A stretch of 37,482 bases of DNA, from contig JAFYWK010000048.1 in assembly GCA_017558065.1 (NCBI GenBank), positions 1 through 37,482 on the forward strand, read 5' to 3'. A model generated the notes under the pieces. It was not told where the DNA came from. It saw only the letters and a program-made list of their open reading frames with translations, and searched no databases. Positions 1 through 7,625 of the stretch are shown here, in pieces. This DNA comes from Paludibacteraceae bacterium. GTDB lineage: Bacteria > Bacteroidota > Bacteroidia > Bacteroidales > Paludibacteraceae. Every line of letters begins with the position of its first letter. Within the stretch, counting starts at the first letter, position 1. The position numbers and the translations under genes were made by a program.

Positions 1-4
1 AAAG

Positions 5-24
5 AAACTTTTTGCAAAAAGTTT
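5..24 (-). terminator. Possible terminator of the unknown lipoprotein gene
   Basis: A perfect 20-base palindrome (AAACTTTTTG followed by its reverse complement) lies about 27 bases beyond the stop codon of the minus-strand lipoprotein gene. It is AT-rich and has only a short T run after it on the minus strand, so it is a weak intrinsic terminator candidate. Confidence 0.4.
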
Positions 25-50
25 TTGCCCTTTCCCTTGCAAAATCAAAC

Positions 51-788
51 TCAATCGACAACTTCAGCGTCAACTACGCCGTCGTCGTTTTTTTTGTTGG
101 CGTTGTTGTAGCGGTCAATAATGAGCGAGTAGAGAATCTGTGCGTGGTCGTCAAAACGGGTGAGCTGGGCTACATCGTTAACCACCTTGCCGTCTTGCAT
201 AGGAATGAGCAAGTCGTTGAGGTGTTTGCCATCGGCGTATGCATAAACGCGGATAAACGAACGACCTTTGCTCTCGCGCCATGCTGGTTCGATGCTGATG
301 GTTGCTTCGGAGCCGTATTGCTCGTACTCTACATATTCTTTCGCGCGTGTGTCTTGCCAGAGTACGCGGAATTGCAGGTGCTCATACTGGTTGAGAACAC
401 TGATGGTGAGGGTAGAGTCAGAGAATGATTTGGTAGCCAAGCCCACCTCATATTGCGATTGTGGTACGATAGGAATATCGTAGTGCAATCCTTTGGCAGG
501 TACATCCACGCTGAGAACAGAGAGGGTGTGGTCACCATTGAGAGTAATGCTTTCAGCAGTTACATTGCTCACTTGGTAGGATGGCTCGGTGGAGAATAGT
601 ACTTCATCTTCTGCGGTGAGTGCAGGCAAGTAATCGGTGATGATAACTTCGGTGTTTTCGCCTACGAATACGATAGGCATGATAGGGTTTTGTGTGTTCG
701 CATTCGCTTCATTCTGAGCGTTTTGCGCCTTGTTGCCACAGGAGATAAGTCCGATAGTGGCAAGCAGAATCAAAAAGATGTGTTTCAT
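51..788 (-). CDS. Hypothetical SPII lipoprotein
   Basis: This 245-residue protein has an N-terminal lysine, a hydrophobic stretch, and a lipobox ending LISC with the lipidated cysteine at residue 17. A Gly-Asn-Lys and Asn/Gln-rich linker follows, so it is predicted to be exported and anchored to a membrane, probably the outer membrane. The rest (about residues 35-225) has no motif I recognise. It alternates hydrophobic and polar residues, which suggests a beta-rich soluble domain. The C-terminus is Asn/Lys/Asp-rich. The gene stands alone: a promoter lies about 40 bases upstream and a palindrome follows the stop. I do not assign a function. The start is firm because the signal peptide begins at this Met. 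Confidence 0.85.
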   Translation of the reverse strand: MKHIFLILLATIGLISCGNKAQNAQNEANANTQNPIMPIVFVGENTEVIITDYLPALTAEDEVLFSTEPSYQVSNVTAESITLNGDHTLSVLSVDVPAKGLHYDIPIVPQSQYEVGLATKSFSDSTLTISVLNQYEHLQFRVLWQDTRAKEYVEYEQYGSEATISIEPAWRESKGRSFIRVYAYADGKHLNDLLIPMQDGKVVNDVAQLTRFDDHAQILYSLIIDRYNNANKKNDDGVVDAEVVD

Positions 789-828
789 ATTTTATGTATT
801 AATGATGATATATTTCGCAAAAAGCGTA

Positions 829-859
829 CAAAGGTACTGAAAATCTTTGAATTGTGCAA
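829..859 (-). promoter_or_regulatory. Bacteroidota-type promoter for the lipoprotein gene
   Basis: On the minus strand TACCTTTG (complement of 829-836) is preceded by TTG (857-859) with a 20-base spacer. This is the Bacteroidota sigma-ABfr pattern and is repeated in front of many genes in this window. Confidence 0.7.
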
Positions 860-955
860 ATGTTTTTTTGCAAAATGTTGTGTATGCCGACAATTCTTGT
901 GTAATCAAGCCTCAAATCACTCACTTTCTACGCGACCATTTCGCGACCACTATAG

Positions 956-995
956 CCTATCTATATCTTTTTCGTATCCTATGTATATCTTTTTC
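956..995. repeat. Pair of 18-base direct repeats in a gene-free stretch
   Basis: CCTATCTATATCTTTTTC (956-973) recurs with one mismatch at 978-995, a period of 22 bases. Just before it, CGCGACCA occurs at 931-938 and 942-949, a period of 11 bases. The gap from 789 to 1213 otherwise holds only the lipoprotein promoter and the terminator of the next gene. I see no convincing coding sequence in it. Confidence 0.5.
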
Positions 996-1170
996 ATGGG
1001 GAGGGAGATAGGCATGCAGAATCTTTCGAAACCACTCGGTTACCACTCTGATGTTCACGGGTGGCGGTGGGATGAAAGTCTGCTTGCTGTTTTCAGCAGT
1101 TTTCAAAGGGATACCGAATCCTTGCCGAGAGAGCGATTGAATACGAGCAAGAAGAATAACAATATAAAAA

Positions 1171-1205
1171 CTCACCCCGCAACCAAATAAGAGTAGCGGG
1201 GTGAG
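1171..1205 (-). terminator. Intrinsic terminator after the HEPN-like gene
   Basis: A perfect 10-base stem (CTCACCCCGC at 1171-1180, its complement at 1196-1205) has a 15-base loop. On the minus strand it is followed by GTTTTTATA-like T-rich sequence. It lies about 10 bases past the stop of the 1214-1621 gene and closes the two-gene unit that starts with the collagen-like lipoprotein. Confidence 0.8.
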
Positions 1206-1213
1206 GAGAATGT

Positions 1214-1621
1214 TTAATGATAGGTATTTTCTAATTCAGTGAGAAAATTCCAAAACACTTCAGTTTTAATTTTAGCATCTAATGTCTTTGTCCCTTTGGT
1301 TGTATAATCTGTCAACCAAAAGTATCCGTCTTTTTTAGTGATATTTCCATGTGCGATTGCATTTCTTATGTGTCGCATTAGGTCATATGCTTTATCCATA
1401 CTTTTATACCTGTATTCGTATTGGAAGTATGCATCATGCTCCTTTGTGTCTATTCCTTTGGCTGTGTGAGAACAAAACGCAATATCATTGTCATTTATAA
1501 ATACTTGTAACTGATTGTTGCTTAAGTCGTAACGCTCGCGATTCTTTTTTATTTCATGTTCAAAATGAGTTAAGTAATTAAATAGCTTTACTTTTTCATT
1601 ATTATTAAGAGCCATAGTCAA
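1214..1621 (-). CDS. Small HEPN-motif protein, function unknown
   Basis: A 135-residue soluble, mostly helical-looking protein. Residues 86-91 read RNAIAH, a match to the RX4H motif that defines HEPN domains. In many HEPN proteins this is the catalytic RNase site, and they are often toxins or phage-defence effectors. The surrounding LMRHIRNAIAHGNI is typical of the second HEPN helix. No partner antitoxin (MNT nucleotidyltransferase) is adjacent. The gene begins 37 bases after the stop of the collagen-like lipoprotein and probably shares its transcript. The start could be Met1 or Met3 (1615). The HEPN call rests on the motif alone; RNase activity is inference. Confidence 0.65.
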   Translation of the reverse strand: MTMALNNNEKVKLFNYLTHFEHEIKKNRERYDLSNNQLQVFINDNDIAFCSHTAKGIDTKEHDAYFQYEYRYKSMDKAYDLMRHIRNAIAHGNITKKDGYFWLTDYTTKGTKTLDAKIKTEVFWNFLTELENTYH

Positions 1622-1658
1622 TTTACTTTATAGATTTATACATATATTTTTTATGATT

Positions 1659-3302
1659 TTATGGACAAACGGGGCGTACTGGTAACCCTATATAACGGCT
1701 CAGAAGGTACGTAGGAGTTTGGTCCTTTTTTGTCATTTTCATACAGTACGCTTGATAAGGTCTACCATCAGACTCTAGTGAATTTGAATTAATGCTGATT
1801 GAATTTAACCAGAAGTACCCATTGTCTCCCTCGTAAGAATACTCCTCATTCCAATAACGTCCTGCTAAGGGAAGAAAGATACTATTGCTATTTTTCTTAC
1901 TTGTAACTTCATAACCTTCTACTCCATTTCGAGATGTTAATACCCAAGTGCAATTTTTTGTCAATTCATCTGCTTCGCTACGAGTTGGAATACGCCAATT
2001 ACCACCCCAATTCATGGTGGCAGCATCATCTGCTGCCTCAAGAGTTGTTTTACCATCTGTAGTGCCATAATAATCGCGATAATTATATTTTGTTAAGTTG
2101 TCAGTTACAGAACTTATACACCATTTATAAGTAAATTCAGAGAAAATGCATTTTGGTTCAATTTCACCCCAAGCAAAAAAGAAACCATAGTCTTCGGGAG
2201 ATTCTGCACCAATATTCATAGAAGCCCATTTAACACTTAGACCTAAATCAACTGCTTCCCATGTACTTTCTTTCCATTGAGCATAGAGAGTAATATTTCT
2301 ATCAATAGTTAATTCGAACCCTTGCAGATATTTAGCTCCTGACCCATTGGGATTTGTATTCCAAGATTTACAAAAATATCCTTCTTTTGTATAGGCACAT
2401 GACTTTATCGTTATAGGATAACCATAATAAAAAGTATCTTTCTTCATTATTCCATCTCCACCATTCGCATCGTAGGTGATAGTGAAAATAAAGTCATCAT
2501 TGGATTGGTCATTACCATTACCCTTTGCAATCTTAATTACAGTGCCATCTGCGAGCGTGAAATAGACATAGTTATCATCTTGGGTTACGGATTGGAACAT
2601 AGAGTCACCGTCTTGTCCGTCCTTTCCATCAGCACCATTTTGACCATCTTTGCCATCTTCACCATCAACACCATCTTTTCCGTCTTCGCCTGTAGCTTTG
2701 CCCAATTGTGTCCAAGTAGCGCCATTATCATAAGAGATATACCAATAGCCATTTTCTATTTTTAATAGAGGAGTTATACCGTCTTTGCCATCGGCACCGT
2801 CTTGACCATCTTTGCCGTCAGTGCCGTTTGCTCCGTCCTTTCCATCTTTTCCAGAAACAGGAAGTTTGTTGCCATTGTCATCCAATAGCCACTCGCCGTT
2901 CAATGTCCAATAATATACACCGTCGGTGTCTTGTGCTACACCAATCACAGGAGTAGAGCCGTCTTTGCCGTCAGCACCATCCTGTCCATCTTTACCGTCG
3001 GCTCCATCCTTTCCGTCTTGTCCGTGGTAAATGGTGATTGGGGCGTGTTTGCCGAAAGTGATAGTATAACCCACTACTTTGCCGTCTTTTTTGATTTCTA
3101 CAATGCTTGTAATAAAGTCATTGGATTGCAGTACATCCACAATCGTTTGGAGTGATGTGATGTTAGTGTTCATCTCTTTGCAGAGTTCTTCGAGTTTGGT
3201 GACACGACCATCCAGTCCGTCAATGGCATCCCAAATGTCATTGTGACACGCTGAGAACAAACACAGCGTAAGGCTCAAAAGGAGCAAATGAAGTTTCTTC
3301 AT
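1659..3302 (-). CDS. Surface lipoprotein: DUF4988, collagen-like, InlB repeat and paralogous C-terminal domain
   Basis: This 547-residue protein has an SPII signal with lipobox cysteine at residue 19. A short helical segment (about 24-60, heptad-like) and a domain resembling DUF4988 (to about 93) follow. Three collagen-like Gly-x-Asp blocks (about 94-115, 151-175 and 205-233) are separated by two modules rich in aromatic residues. An InlB/Listeria-Bacteroides-type repeat spans about 273-353 (ITYDANGG ... LYAQW). The rest, from VDLGLSVKWA near 351 to the end, resembles the Fibrobacter-type major paralogous domain common on Bacteroides surface proteins and ends GLPVRPVCP. It is probably an exposed adhesin-like protein, although no ligand can be named. 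A long leader lies upstream, and a HEPN-motif gene follows 37 bases downstream. Confidence 0.85.
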   Translation of the reverse strand: MKKLHLLLLSLTLCLFSACHNDIWDAIDGLDGRVTKLEELCKEMNTNITSLQTIVDVLQSNDFITSIVEIKKDGKVVGYTITFGKHAPITIYHGQDGKDGADGKDGQDGADGKDGSTPVIGVAQDTDGVYYWTLNGEWLLDDNGNKLPVSGKDGKDGANGTDGKDGQDGADGKDGITPLLKIENGYWYISYDNGATWTQLGKATGEDGKDGVDGEDGKDGQNGADGKDGQDGDSMFQSVTQDDNYVYFTLADGTVIKIAKGNGNDQSNDDFIFTITYDANGGDGIMKKDTFYYGYPITIKSCAYTKEGYFCKSWNTNPNGSGAKYLQGFELTIDRNITLYAQWKESTWEAVDLGLSVKWASMNIGAESPEDYGFFFAWGEIEPKCIFSEFTYKWCISSVTDNLTKYNYRDYYGTTDGKTTLEAADDAATMNWGGNWRIPTRSEADELTKNCTWVLTSRNGVEGYEVTSKKNSNSIFLPLAGRYWNEEYSYEGDNGYFWLNSISINSNSLESDGRPYQAYCMKMTKKDQTPTYLLSRYIGLPVRPVCP

Positions 3303-3707
3303 TGTTGTTGAATGTTTTGTGGGAAGTTGGCTCCAAACGCCCCGTTGGTATAAATATAGAAAAAGCGTGGAACCTCTTTTTGCTTATTCTCCACTTCTAG
3401 GTTCTAGCAAAACCTCTAACCAAGAATAAACAATGAATGCCCACGCCGATATGTTCATCGTTGTGAGATACAACGAATTAAACACACCAAGGGGCATTTA
3501 CCGCTCTCTTGTTTCGGGGTTATAAATTTGCTAGATTTAGAAGTGCCAAAACAAGCGCCAATAAACGCCTTTTAATTATGTCTGCTACCCTTCGCCAGTT
3601 GCATTGTTTAGGATGGTGTAGCGTTGTGTAGAATGGTGTAGCATTGTAGCAGCCAACTCACGAACTCTACTATACAACCCTAACGCAGACATCCCCAGCG
3701 CAGGTTC
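3303..3707 (-). promoter_or_regulatory. Long structured 5' leader of the collagen-like lipoprotein mRNA
   Basis: The predicted transcription start (about 3707) is some 400 bases before the start codon, and this gap has no convincing ORF. Seen on either strand are a perfect 7-base-pair hairpin at 3458-3476 (loop GAGAT), an AGGTT/AACCT stem at 3399-3414, and a distant CTTGTTT/AAACAAG pair (about 3508-3560). A 10-base tandem array (3604-3643) lies near the 5' end. I do not recognise it as a named riboswitch. Confidence 0.5.
3604..3643 (-). repeat. 10-base tandem array, four units, in a leader
   Basis: Plus-strand units are TTGTTTAGGA, TGGTGTAGCG, TTGTGTAGAA and TGGTGTAGCA. They belong to the same family as the arrays in the lpdA leader (8100-8148) and the lon leader (35515-35554). 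The orientation relative to the downstream gene is the same in all three. Confidence 0.75.
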
Positions 3708-3713
3708 ACGGTG

Positions 3714-3744
3714 CAAAGGTACTACATTTTTTTTGATTGAGCAA
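3714..3744 (-). promoter_or_regulatory. Promoter for the collagen-like lipoprotein unit
   Basis: Minus-strand TACCTTTG (complement of 3714-3721) has TTG (3742-3744) 20 bases upstream. It sits directly after the antiporter terminator, so it starts a new transcription unit. Confidence 0.75.
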
Positions 3745-3762
3745 GAGTAGTGCAAATAAAAA

Positions 3763-3793
3763 TGCCATTTATGCGAATTTTGCATAAATGGCA
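3763..3793 (-). terminator. Terminator after the NhaC-type antiporter gene
   Basis: A perfect 12-base-pair stem (3763-3774 with 3782-3793, 7-base loop) is followed on the minus strand by a T-rich run (ATTTTTATTT). It lies about 107 bases past the antiporter stop. The intervening 3794-3899 shows nothing else. Confidence 0.75.
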
Positions 3794-3899
3794 GGGGAGT
3801 CTGGGCTTATAACGCTATATTAAATATGTCGGGCAACGGACTATGCGTTGCGGATTAACTATAAACTATGAGTGATATGTAATTTAGTGGGTTAGTTAT

Positions 3900-5162
3900 T
3901 TAACTATACTTGCGGGGGTAATGGAGTAGGATGCCCAGCAATGCTACAATGCCTAATGCCATGGGGTAGTAGAGGTATGCCATGATCTCAAATGGCGTGA
4001 TAGCTGCCAGACCTGCTGCCATCAGCAGTTGCGCTCCGTAGGGAATCATACCCTGTGCAAAGCAACTGAACGTGTCCAGCAATGAGGCACTCAGCCGTCT
4101 GTCAATACCGTATTTATCAGCAATCTCACGTGCCATCGGACCTACAGTCACCAACGCAATCGTATTGTTAGCTGTACACAAGTCTGCCAGTATGACCAAC
4201 AAGGCAATCGTCAGCTTGGCGCCGCGTTTGCCGCGAATGCGCATGGTCAGTGCGCGAATAAGGTATTCGATGCCTCCGTTGTGCCGAATCAATGCCAACA
4301 TGCCACCTGCCAACAGGGTGACAATAATCAGTTCGCTCATCCCCATGATGCCTTCGCCCATCGCACCCATACAGCCGATAAGCGTGAAACAGCCCGTGAG
4401 GATACCTATGCCACAGGCTAAGAGGATACCAATAAGCAGAACCACCAACACATTGACGCCTGCAATAGCCAAAATCAAAACGGACAGGTATGGAATGACT
4501 TTGTACCATGCTACCGATGGCAGATAATCAGGCACTTGTACGCCTTGCCCAATGAAAATATAGGCAATCAGTACCAAAAGAGCAGCAGGGAGTGCTAACC
4601 ATATATTGGCCTTGAACTTATCATTCATCTTGCACCCCTGTGTTTGTGTAGCAACAATAGTCGTGTCTGAGATAAACGACAAGTTGTCGCCAAAAAACGC
4701 ACCACCCACCACCAATGCTACTATCAAGGGTAGGGAAGTGCCCGTCTGCTCGGCAATGCCCACAGCCACTGGCGTGAGCGCGACCACCGTGCCCACCGAA
4801 GTGCCGATAGATAGCGAGATGAAACATGCAGCCAAGAATAACCCAGGCAACAACATTCCCGCAGGCAGAAGACGCAGCGTGAGATTGACCGTCGCATCAA
4901 TCGCACCCATCTTGCTGGCTGTAGTGGCAAAAGCACCTGCCAGCACAAAAATCCATATCATCAGCATGATATTCTCATCGCCAGCCCCGCGAGAGAAGAT
5001 ATTGATGCGTTCGCGAAGTTTGAGCTTAGGGGTGATGCTAATGGCGTATGCAGAGGCTATGAGAAAGGCTACAGTCAGAGGCAACTCATAGAAGTCGCCC
5101 GCAATGAGCGACCCTATGAGGTATATCACCATGAAGACTATAAACGGAGATAATGCGAGCAT
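3900..5162 (-). CDS. NhaC-type Na+/H+ antiporter family protein
   Basis: A 420-residue inner-membrane protein with about 11 strongly hydrophobic segments. It matches the Na+/H+ antiporter NhaC family known in Bacteroides. Recognisable conserved stretches are SLSIGTSVGTVVALTPVAVG, GGAFFGDNLSFISDTT, CTANNTIALVTVGP and DTFSCFAQGMIPYGAQ. NhaC proteins exchange Na+ (some family members exchange organic acids) for protons, so the exact substrate is uncertain. I place the start at 5162, 13 bases after the ettA stop. An upstream Met at 5216 would overlap ettA and give an N-terminus not expected for the family. The short gap suggests co-transcription with ettA. Confidence 0.85.
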   Translation of the reverse strand: MLALSPFIVFMVIYLIGSLIAGDFYELPLTVAFLIASAYAISITPKLKLRERINIFSRGAGDENIMLMIWIFVLAGAFATTASKMGAIDATVNLTLRLLPAGMLLPGLFLAACFISLSIGTSVGTVVALTPVAVGIAEQTGTSLPLIVALVVGGAFFGDNLSFISDTTIVATQTQGCKMNDKFKANIWLALPAALLVLIAYIFIGQGVQVPDYLPSVAWYKVIPYLSVLILAIAGVNVLVVLLIGILLACGIGILTGCFTLIGCMGAMGEGIMGMSELIIVTLLAGGMLALIRHNGGIEYLIRALTMRIRGKRGAKLTIALLVILADLCTANNTIALVTVGPMAREIADKYGIDRRLSASLLDTFSCFAQGMIPYGAQLLMAAGLAAITPFEIMAYLYYPMALGIVALLGILLHYPRKYS

Positions 5163-5175
5163 GGCCGTTGGCAAG

Positions 5176-6846
5176 TTAGGTGAGGCTGCGATAGCGGACA
5201 CGCTTGGGTTCTGCATCTTCGCCAAGACGCATCTTCTTGTGTGCCTCGTATTCCGAGTAGCTACCCTCGTACCAATATAGTTTGCTATCGCCCTCAAAAG
5301 CCAAGATGTGTGTACAGATACGGTCGAGGAACCAACGATCGTGGCTAATCACCACGGCACAACCTGCGAAGTTCTCCAGACCTTCTTCCAATGCACGCAA
5401 GGTGTTCACATCGATATCGTTGGTAGGCTCGTCCAGAAGCAGTACGTTCGCCTCGGATTTCAATGTCAATGCCAGGTGCAAGCGGTTACGCTCACCACCA
5501 GAGAGAACGCCGCACTTCTTCTCTTGGTCAGCACCGGTGAAGTTGAATCTACTAAGGTACGCGCGCGCGTTCACCTCGCGTCCGCCCACGCGAATATATT
5601 CGGTGCCTTCAGCGATGGTCTCATACACACTCTTGTTGGGATCGATATTGGAGTGCACTTGGTCCACATAGCCCACTTTCACAGTCTCGCCCACAGTGAA
5701 CGTACCTTTGTCGGCTTGCTCCATGCCCATGATCATACGGAAGAGTGTAGTCTTACCCGCACCGTTAGGACCAATGATACCCACAATGCCGTTGGGTGGC
5801 AACATAAAGTCCAAATCCTCAAATAGCAACTTCTCGCCAAAAGCCTTGCTCACGCCCTCAGCATTGATGACCTTGTTACCCAAACGGGGACCGTTAGGGA
5901 TAAAGATCTCCAGCTTCTCCTCGCGCTCTTTCTGCTCCTCGTTCAACATGCGGTCGTAAGCAGCGAGACGCGCTTTACCTTTCGCTTGGCGGGCTTTAGG
6001 TGCCATACGCACCCATTCCAACTCGCGCTCCAAGGTCTTGCGACGCTTGCTGGCTTGCTTCTCTTCCATTGCCATACGAGCCGTCTTTTGCTCCAACCAC
6101 GAAGAGTAGTTGCCCTTCCATGGAATACCTTCGCCGCGATCCAGCTCCAGGATCCAACCTGCTACATTATCCAAGAAATAGCGGTCGTGGGTGATACAGA
6201 TGACCGTACCAGCGTATTGATGCAAGTGTTGCTCCAGCCAGTCGATTGACTCGGCATCAAGGTGGTTGGTAGGCTCGTCAAGGAGCAGAATGTCAGGTTG
6301 TTGCAACAGCAGACGACACAATGCTACACGGCGGCGCTCGCCTCCAGAGAGGTGTTTGACCAACGCATCATCCGCAGGACAACGCAGCGCGTCCATAGCG
6401 CGGTCGAGGCGTGTGTCGATATTCCATGCGTCCACGCTGTCGAGCTTATCTTGAAGCTCAGCTTGGCGCGCCAAGAGTTTATCGAAATCTGCATCTGGTT
6501 CTGCGAAAGCCATATTGATTGCATCGTATTCGGCGAGCATATCCATGATGGGTTGCACACCCTCTTGCACGCACTCGCGTACGGTCTTTTCAGGGTCTAA
6601 CTGTGGATCTTGCTCCAAGTAACCTACGCTGTATCCAGGTGAGAAAACCACCTCGCCTTCGTAGTTCTTTTCGATGCCTGCGATGATCTTGAGTAGGGTG
6701 GACTTACCCGCACCATTGAGACCAATGATACCAATCTTGGCTCCGTAGAAGAAACTGAGGTAAATGTTGTTGAGTACTCGTTTTTGTGGGGCAAAAGTCT
6801 TGCTTACACCCACCATAGAGAAAATAATCTTTTTATCGTCTGCCAT
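5176..6846 (-). CDS. ettA: Energy-dependent translational throttle protein EttA (ABC-F ATPase)
   Basis: This 556-residue cytoplasmic ABC-F protein has the usual EttA length. Two ATPase domains are visible: Walker A GLNGAGKST and signature LSGGERRR in the first, GPNGAGKTT and LSGGERNR in the second. Both have LLLDEPTN Walker B regions. The EttA-type stretch ELDRGEGIPWKGNYSSWLEQ precedes the basic linker between the domains. EttA binds the ribosomal E site and gates the first elongation steps according to ATP/ADP level. I start at 6846 (MADDKK); more upstream Met codons in frame would run through the promoter. The antiporter gene follows 13 bases after the stop. Confidence 0.95.
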   Translation of the reverse strand: MADDKKIIFSMVGVSKTFAPQKRVLNNIYLSFFYGAKIGIIGLNGAGKSTLLKIIAGIEKNYEGEVVFSPGYSVGYLEQDPQLDPEKTVRECVQEGVQPIMDMLAEYDAINMAFAEPDADFDKLLARQAELQDKLDSVDAWNIDTRLDRAMDALRCPADDALVKHLSGGERRRVALCRLLLQQPDILLLDEPTNHLDAESIDWLEQHLHQYAGTVICITHDRYFLDNVAGWILELDRGEGIPWKGNYSSWLEQKTARMAMEEKQASKRRKTLERELEWVRMAPKARQAKGKARLAAYDRMLNEEQKEREEKLEIFIPNGPRLGNKVINAEGVSKAFGEKLLFEDLDFMLPPNGIVGIIGPNGAGKTTLFRMIMGMEQADKGTFTVGETVKVGYVDQVHSNIDPNKSVYETIAEGTEYIRVGGREVNARAYLSRFNFTGADQEKKCGVLSGGERNRLHLALTLKSEANVLLLDEPTNDIDVNTLRALEEGLENFAGCAVVISHDRWFLDRICTHILAFEGDSKLYWYEGSYSEYEAHKKMRLGEDAEPKRVRYRSLT

Positions 6847-6869
6847 AGTTATCCAATTAAAATTCGCTG

Positions 6870-6900
6870 CAAAGGTACGGATTTTTTTTGAATTATGCAA
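6870..6900 (-). promoter_or_regulatory. Promoter for ettA
   Basis: Minus-strand TACCTTTG (complement of 6870-6877) with TTG (6898-6900) and a 20-base spacer lies about 24 bases before the ettA start. It is arranged back to back with the promoter of the 6956 gene. Confidence 0.8.
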
Positions 6901-6907
6901 GATATGT

Positions 6908-6938
6908 TTGCGTATATGCGAAAAATTTTGTACCTTTG
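6908..6938 (+). promoter_or_regulatory. Promoter for the flavoprotein gene
   Basis: TTG (6908-6910), a 20-base spacer and TACCTTTG (6931-6938) precede the start codon by 17 bases. The leader is therefore only about 10 bases. Confidence 0.8.
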
Positions 6939-6955
6939 CAGAATAAATACGCAAA

Positions 6956-7585
6956 ATGATGAAAGTACTACTCATTAATGGCAGTCCACGTGCGAATGGC
7001 AATACCAGTATTGCGCTGGCAGAGGTGGCAAAAACTTTAGAGTCAGAAGGGATAGAGACAATTACCATAGGCATTGGTAATCAGCCCGTTCGCGGTTGTG
7101 TGGCTTGTGGCGCATGCCATACCAAGAAAGGGCAATGTGCCTTCTCGGACCTGCTCTATGACCAGTTGCACGCTATTCTGACCGAAGGTGTAGATGGCTT
7201 GGTGGTGGGTTCGCCTGTGTATTATGCAGGACCCAACGGCTCGCTGTGTGCGTTGCTTGACCGCTTGTTCTATTCGGCGGGTATGCTACTCTCCTACAAA
7301 CCCGCTGCAGCTGTGGCGGTATGCCGAAGAGGTGGGGCGAGTGCCTGCTTTGATAGACTGAATAAGTACTTTACTATCAATAATATGCCCGTGGTGTCAT
7401 CGCAGTACTGGAATAGCGTACACGGTTGGGAGAAAGGCGAAGCCGAGCACGATGCCGAAGGACTACAAACCATGCGCACGCTGGCGCGCAATATGGCATG
7501 GATGATGCGTAATCTCGCCAAAGAGCAACGCCCCGAGAGCGAGAAACCGAAGATGAGAACGAATTTTATTGAGGTTAAAGGTTAG
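6956..7585 (+). CDS. Flavodoxin-fold NAD(P)H-dependent FMN reductase / iron-sulfur flavoprotein-like
   Basis: A 209-residue protein with a flavodoxin-like fold: FMN phosphate-loop LLINGSPRANGNTS at residues 5-18 and GSPVYYAGPNGSLCALLDR near 85-103. Cysteines at 48, 51, 54 and 61 give a compact CX2CX2CX6C motif. This resembles the [4Fe-4S] motif of Isf-type iron-sulfur flavoproteins, which transfer electrons to quinones, oxygen or peroxide. The physiological partner is unknown. Start Met1 or Met2 (6959) cannot be separated. The last residues (EVKG) and the stop codon are encoded by the first two units of a 7-base tandem array. The gene is divergent from ettA and probably leads the genes that follow. 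Confidence 0.85.
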   Translation: MMKVLLINGSPRANGNTSIALAEVAKTLESEGIETITIGIGNQPVRGCVACGACHTKKGQCAFSDLLYDQLHAILTEGVDGLVVGSPVYYAGPNGSLCALLDRLFYSAGMLLSYKPAAAVAVCRRGGASACFDRLNKYFTINNMPVVSSQYWNSVHGWEKGEAEHDAEGLQTMRTLARNMAWMMRNLAKEQRPESEKPKMRTNFIEVKG

Positions 7586-7620
7586 AGGTTAAAGGTTAAA
7601 GGCGAAAGGTTAAAGGCAAG
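7572..7620 (+). repeat. 7-base tandem array, seven units (49 bases)
   Basis: Units are AGGTTAA, AGGTTAG, AGGTTAA, AGGTTAA, AGGCGAA, AGGTTAA and AGGCAAG. The array overlaps the end of the flavoprotein gene, whose stop TAG is in unit 2, and ends 5 bases before the next ATG. A second array of exactly the same size, also ending AGGCAAG, lies at 12297-12345 on the other strand. Confidence 0.9.
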
Positions 7621-7625
7621 GATAT

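Noticed and set aside
957-1175. Minus-strand 72-codon frame
   Set aside because: No promoter or plausible family. It lies over the direct repeats and the terminator; at most a decayed fragment.
690-1190. Plus-strand open frame of 166 codons between the first two genes
   Set aside because: It overlaps the lipoprotein start, has low-complexity composition, runs over the promoter and the terminator hairpin, and shows no recognisable domain.
1659-2300. Diversity-generating retroelement target (variable C-terminus)
   Set aside because: The C-terminal domain type occurs in such targets, but no reverse transcriptase, template repeat or Avd gene is in the window.
2581-3040. Dense direct repeats, CRISPR-like at first view
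   Set aside because: They are codon-level Gly-x-Asp repeats of the collagen-like protein, in frame and without regular spacers.
3585-3785. Minus-strand 66-codon frame
   Set aside because: It is crossed by the promoter and the tandem array and has no coding-like pattern.
4072-4527. Long plus-strand frames opposite the antiporter, ettA, the V-ATPase, dnaK, lon and aspS genes
   Set aside because: They are shadows of strongly supported genes on the other strand or in another frame, with implausible composition.
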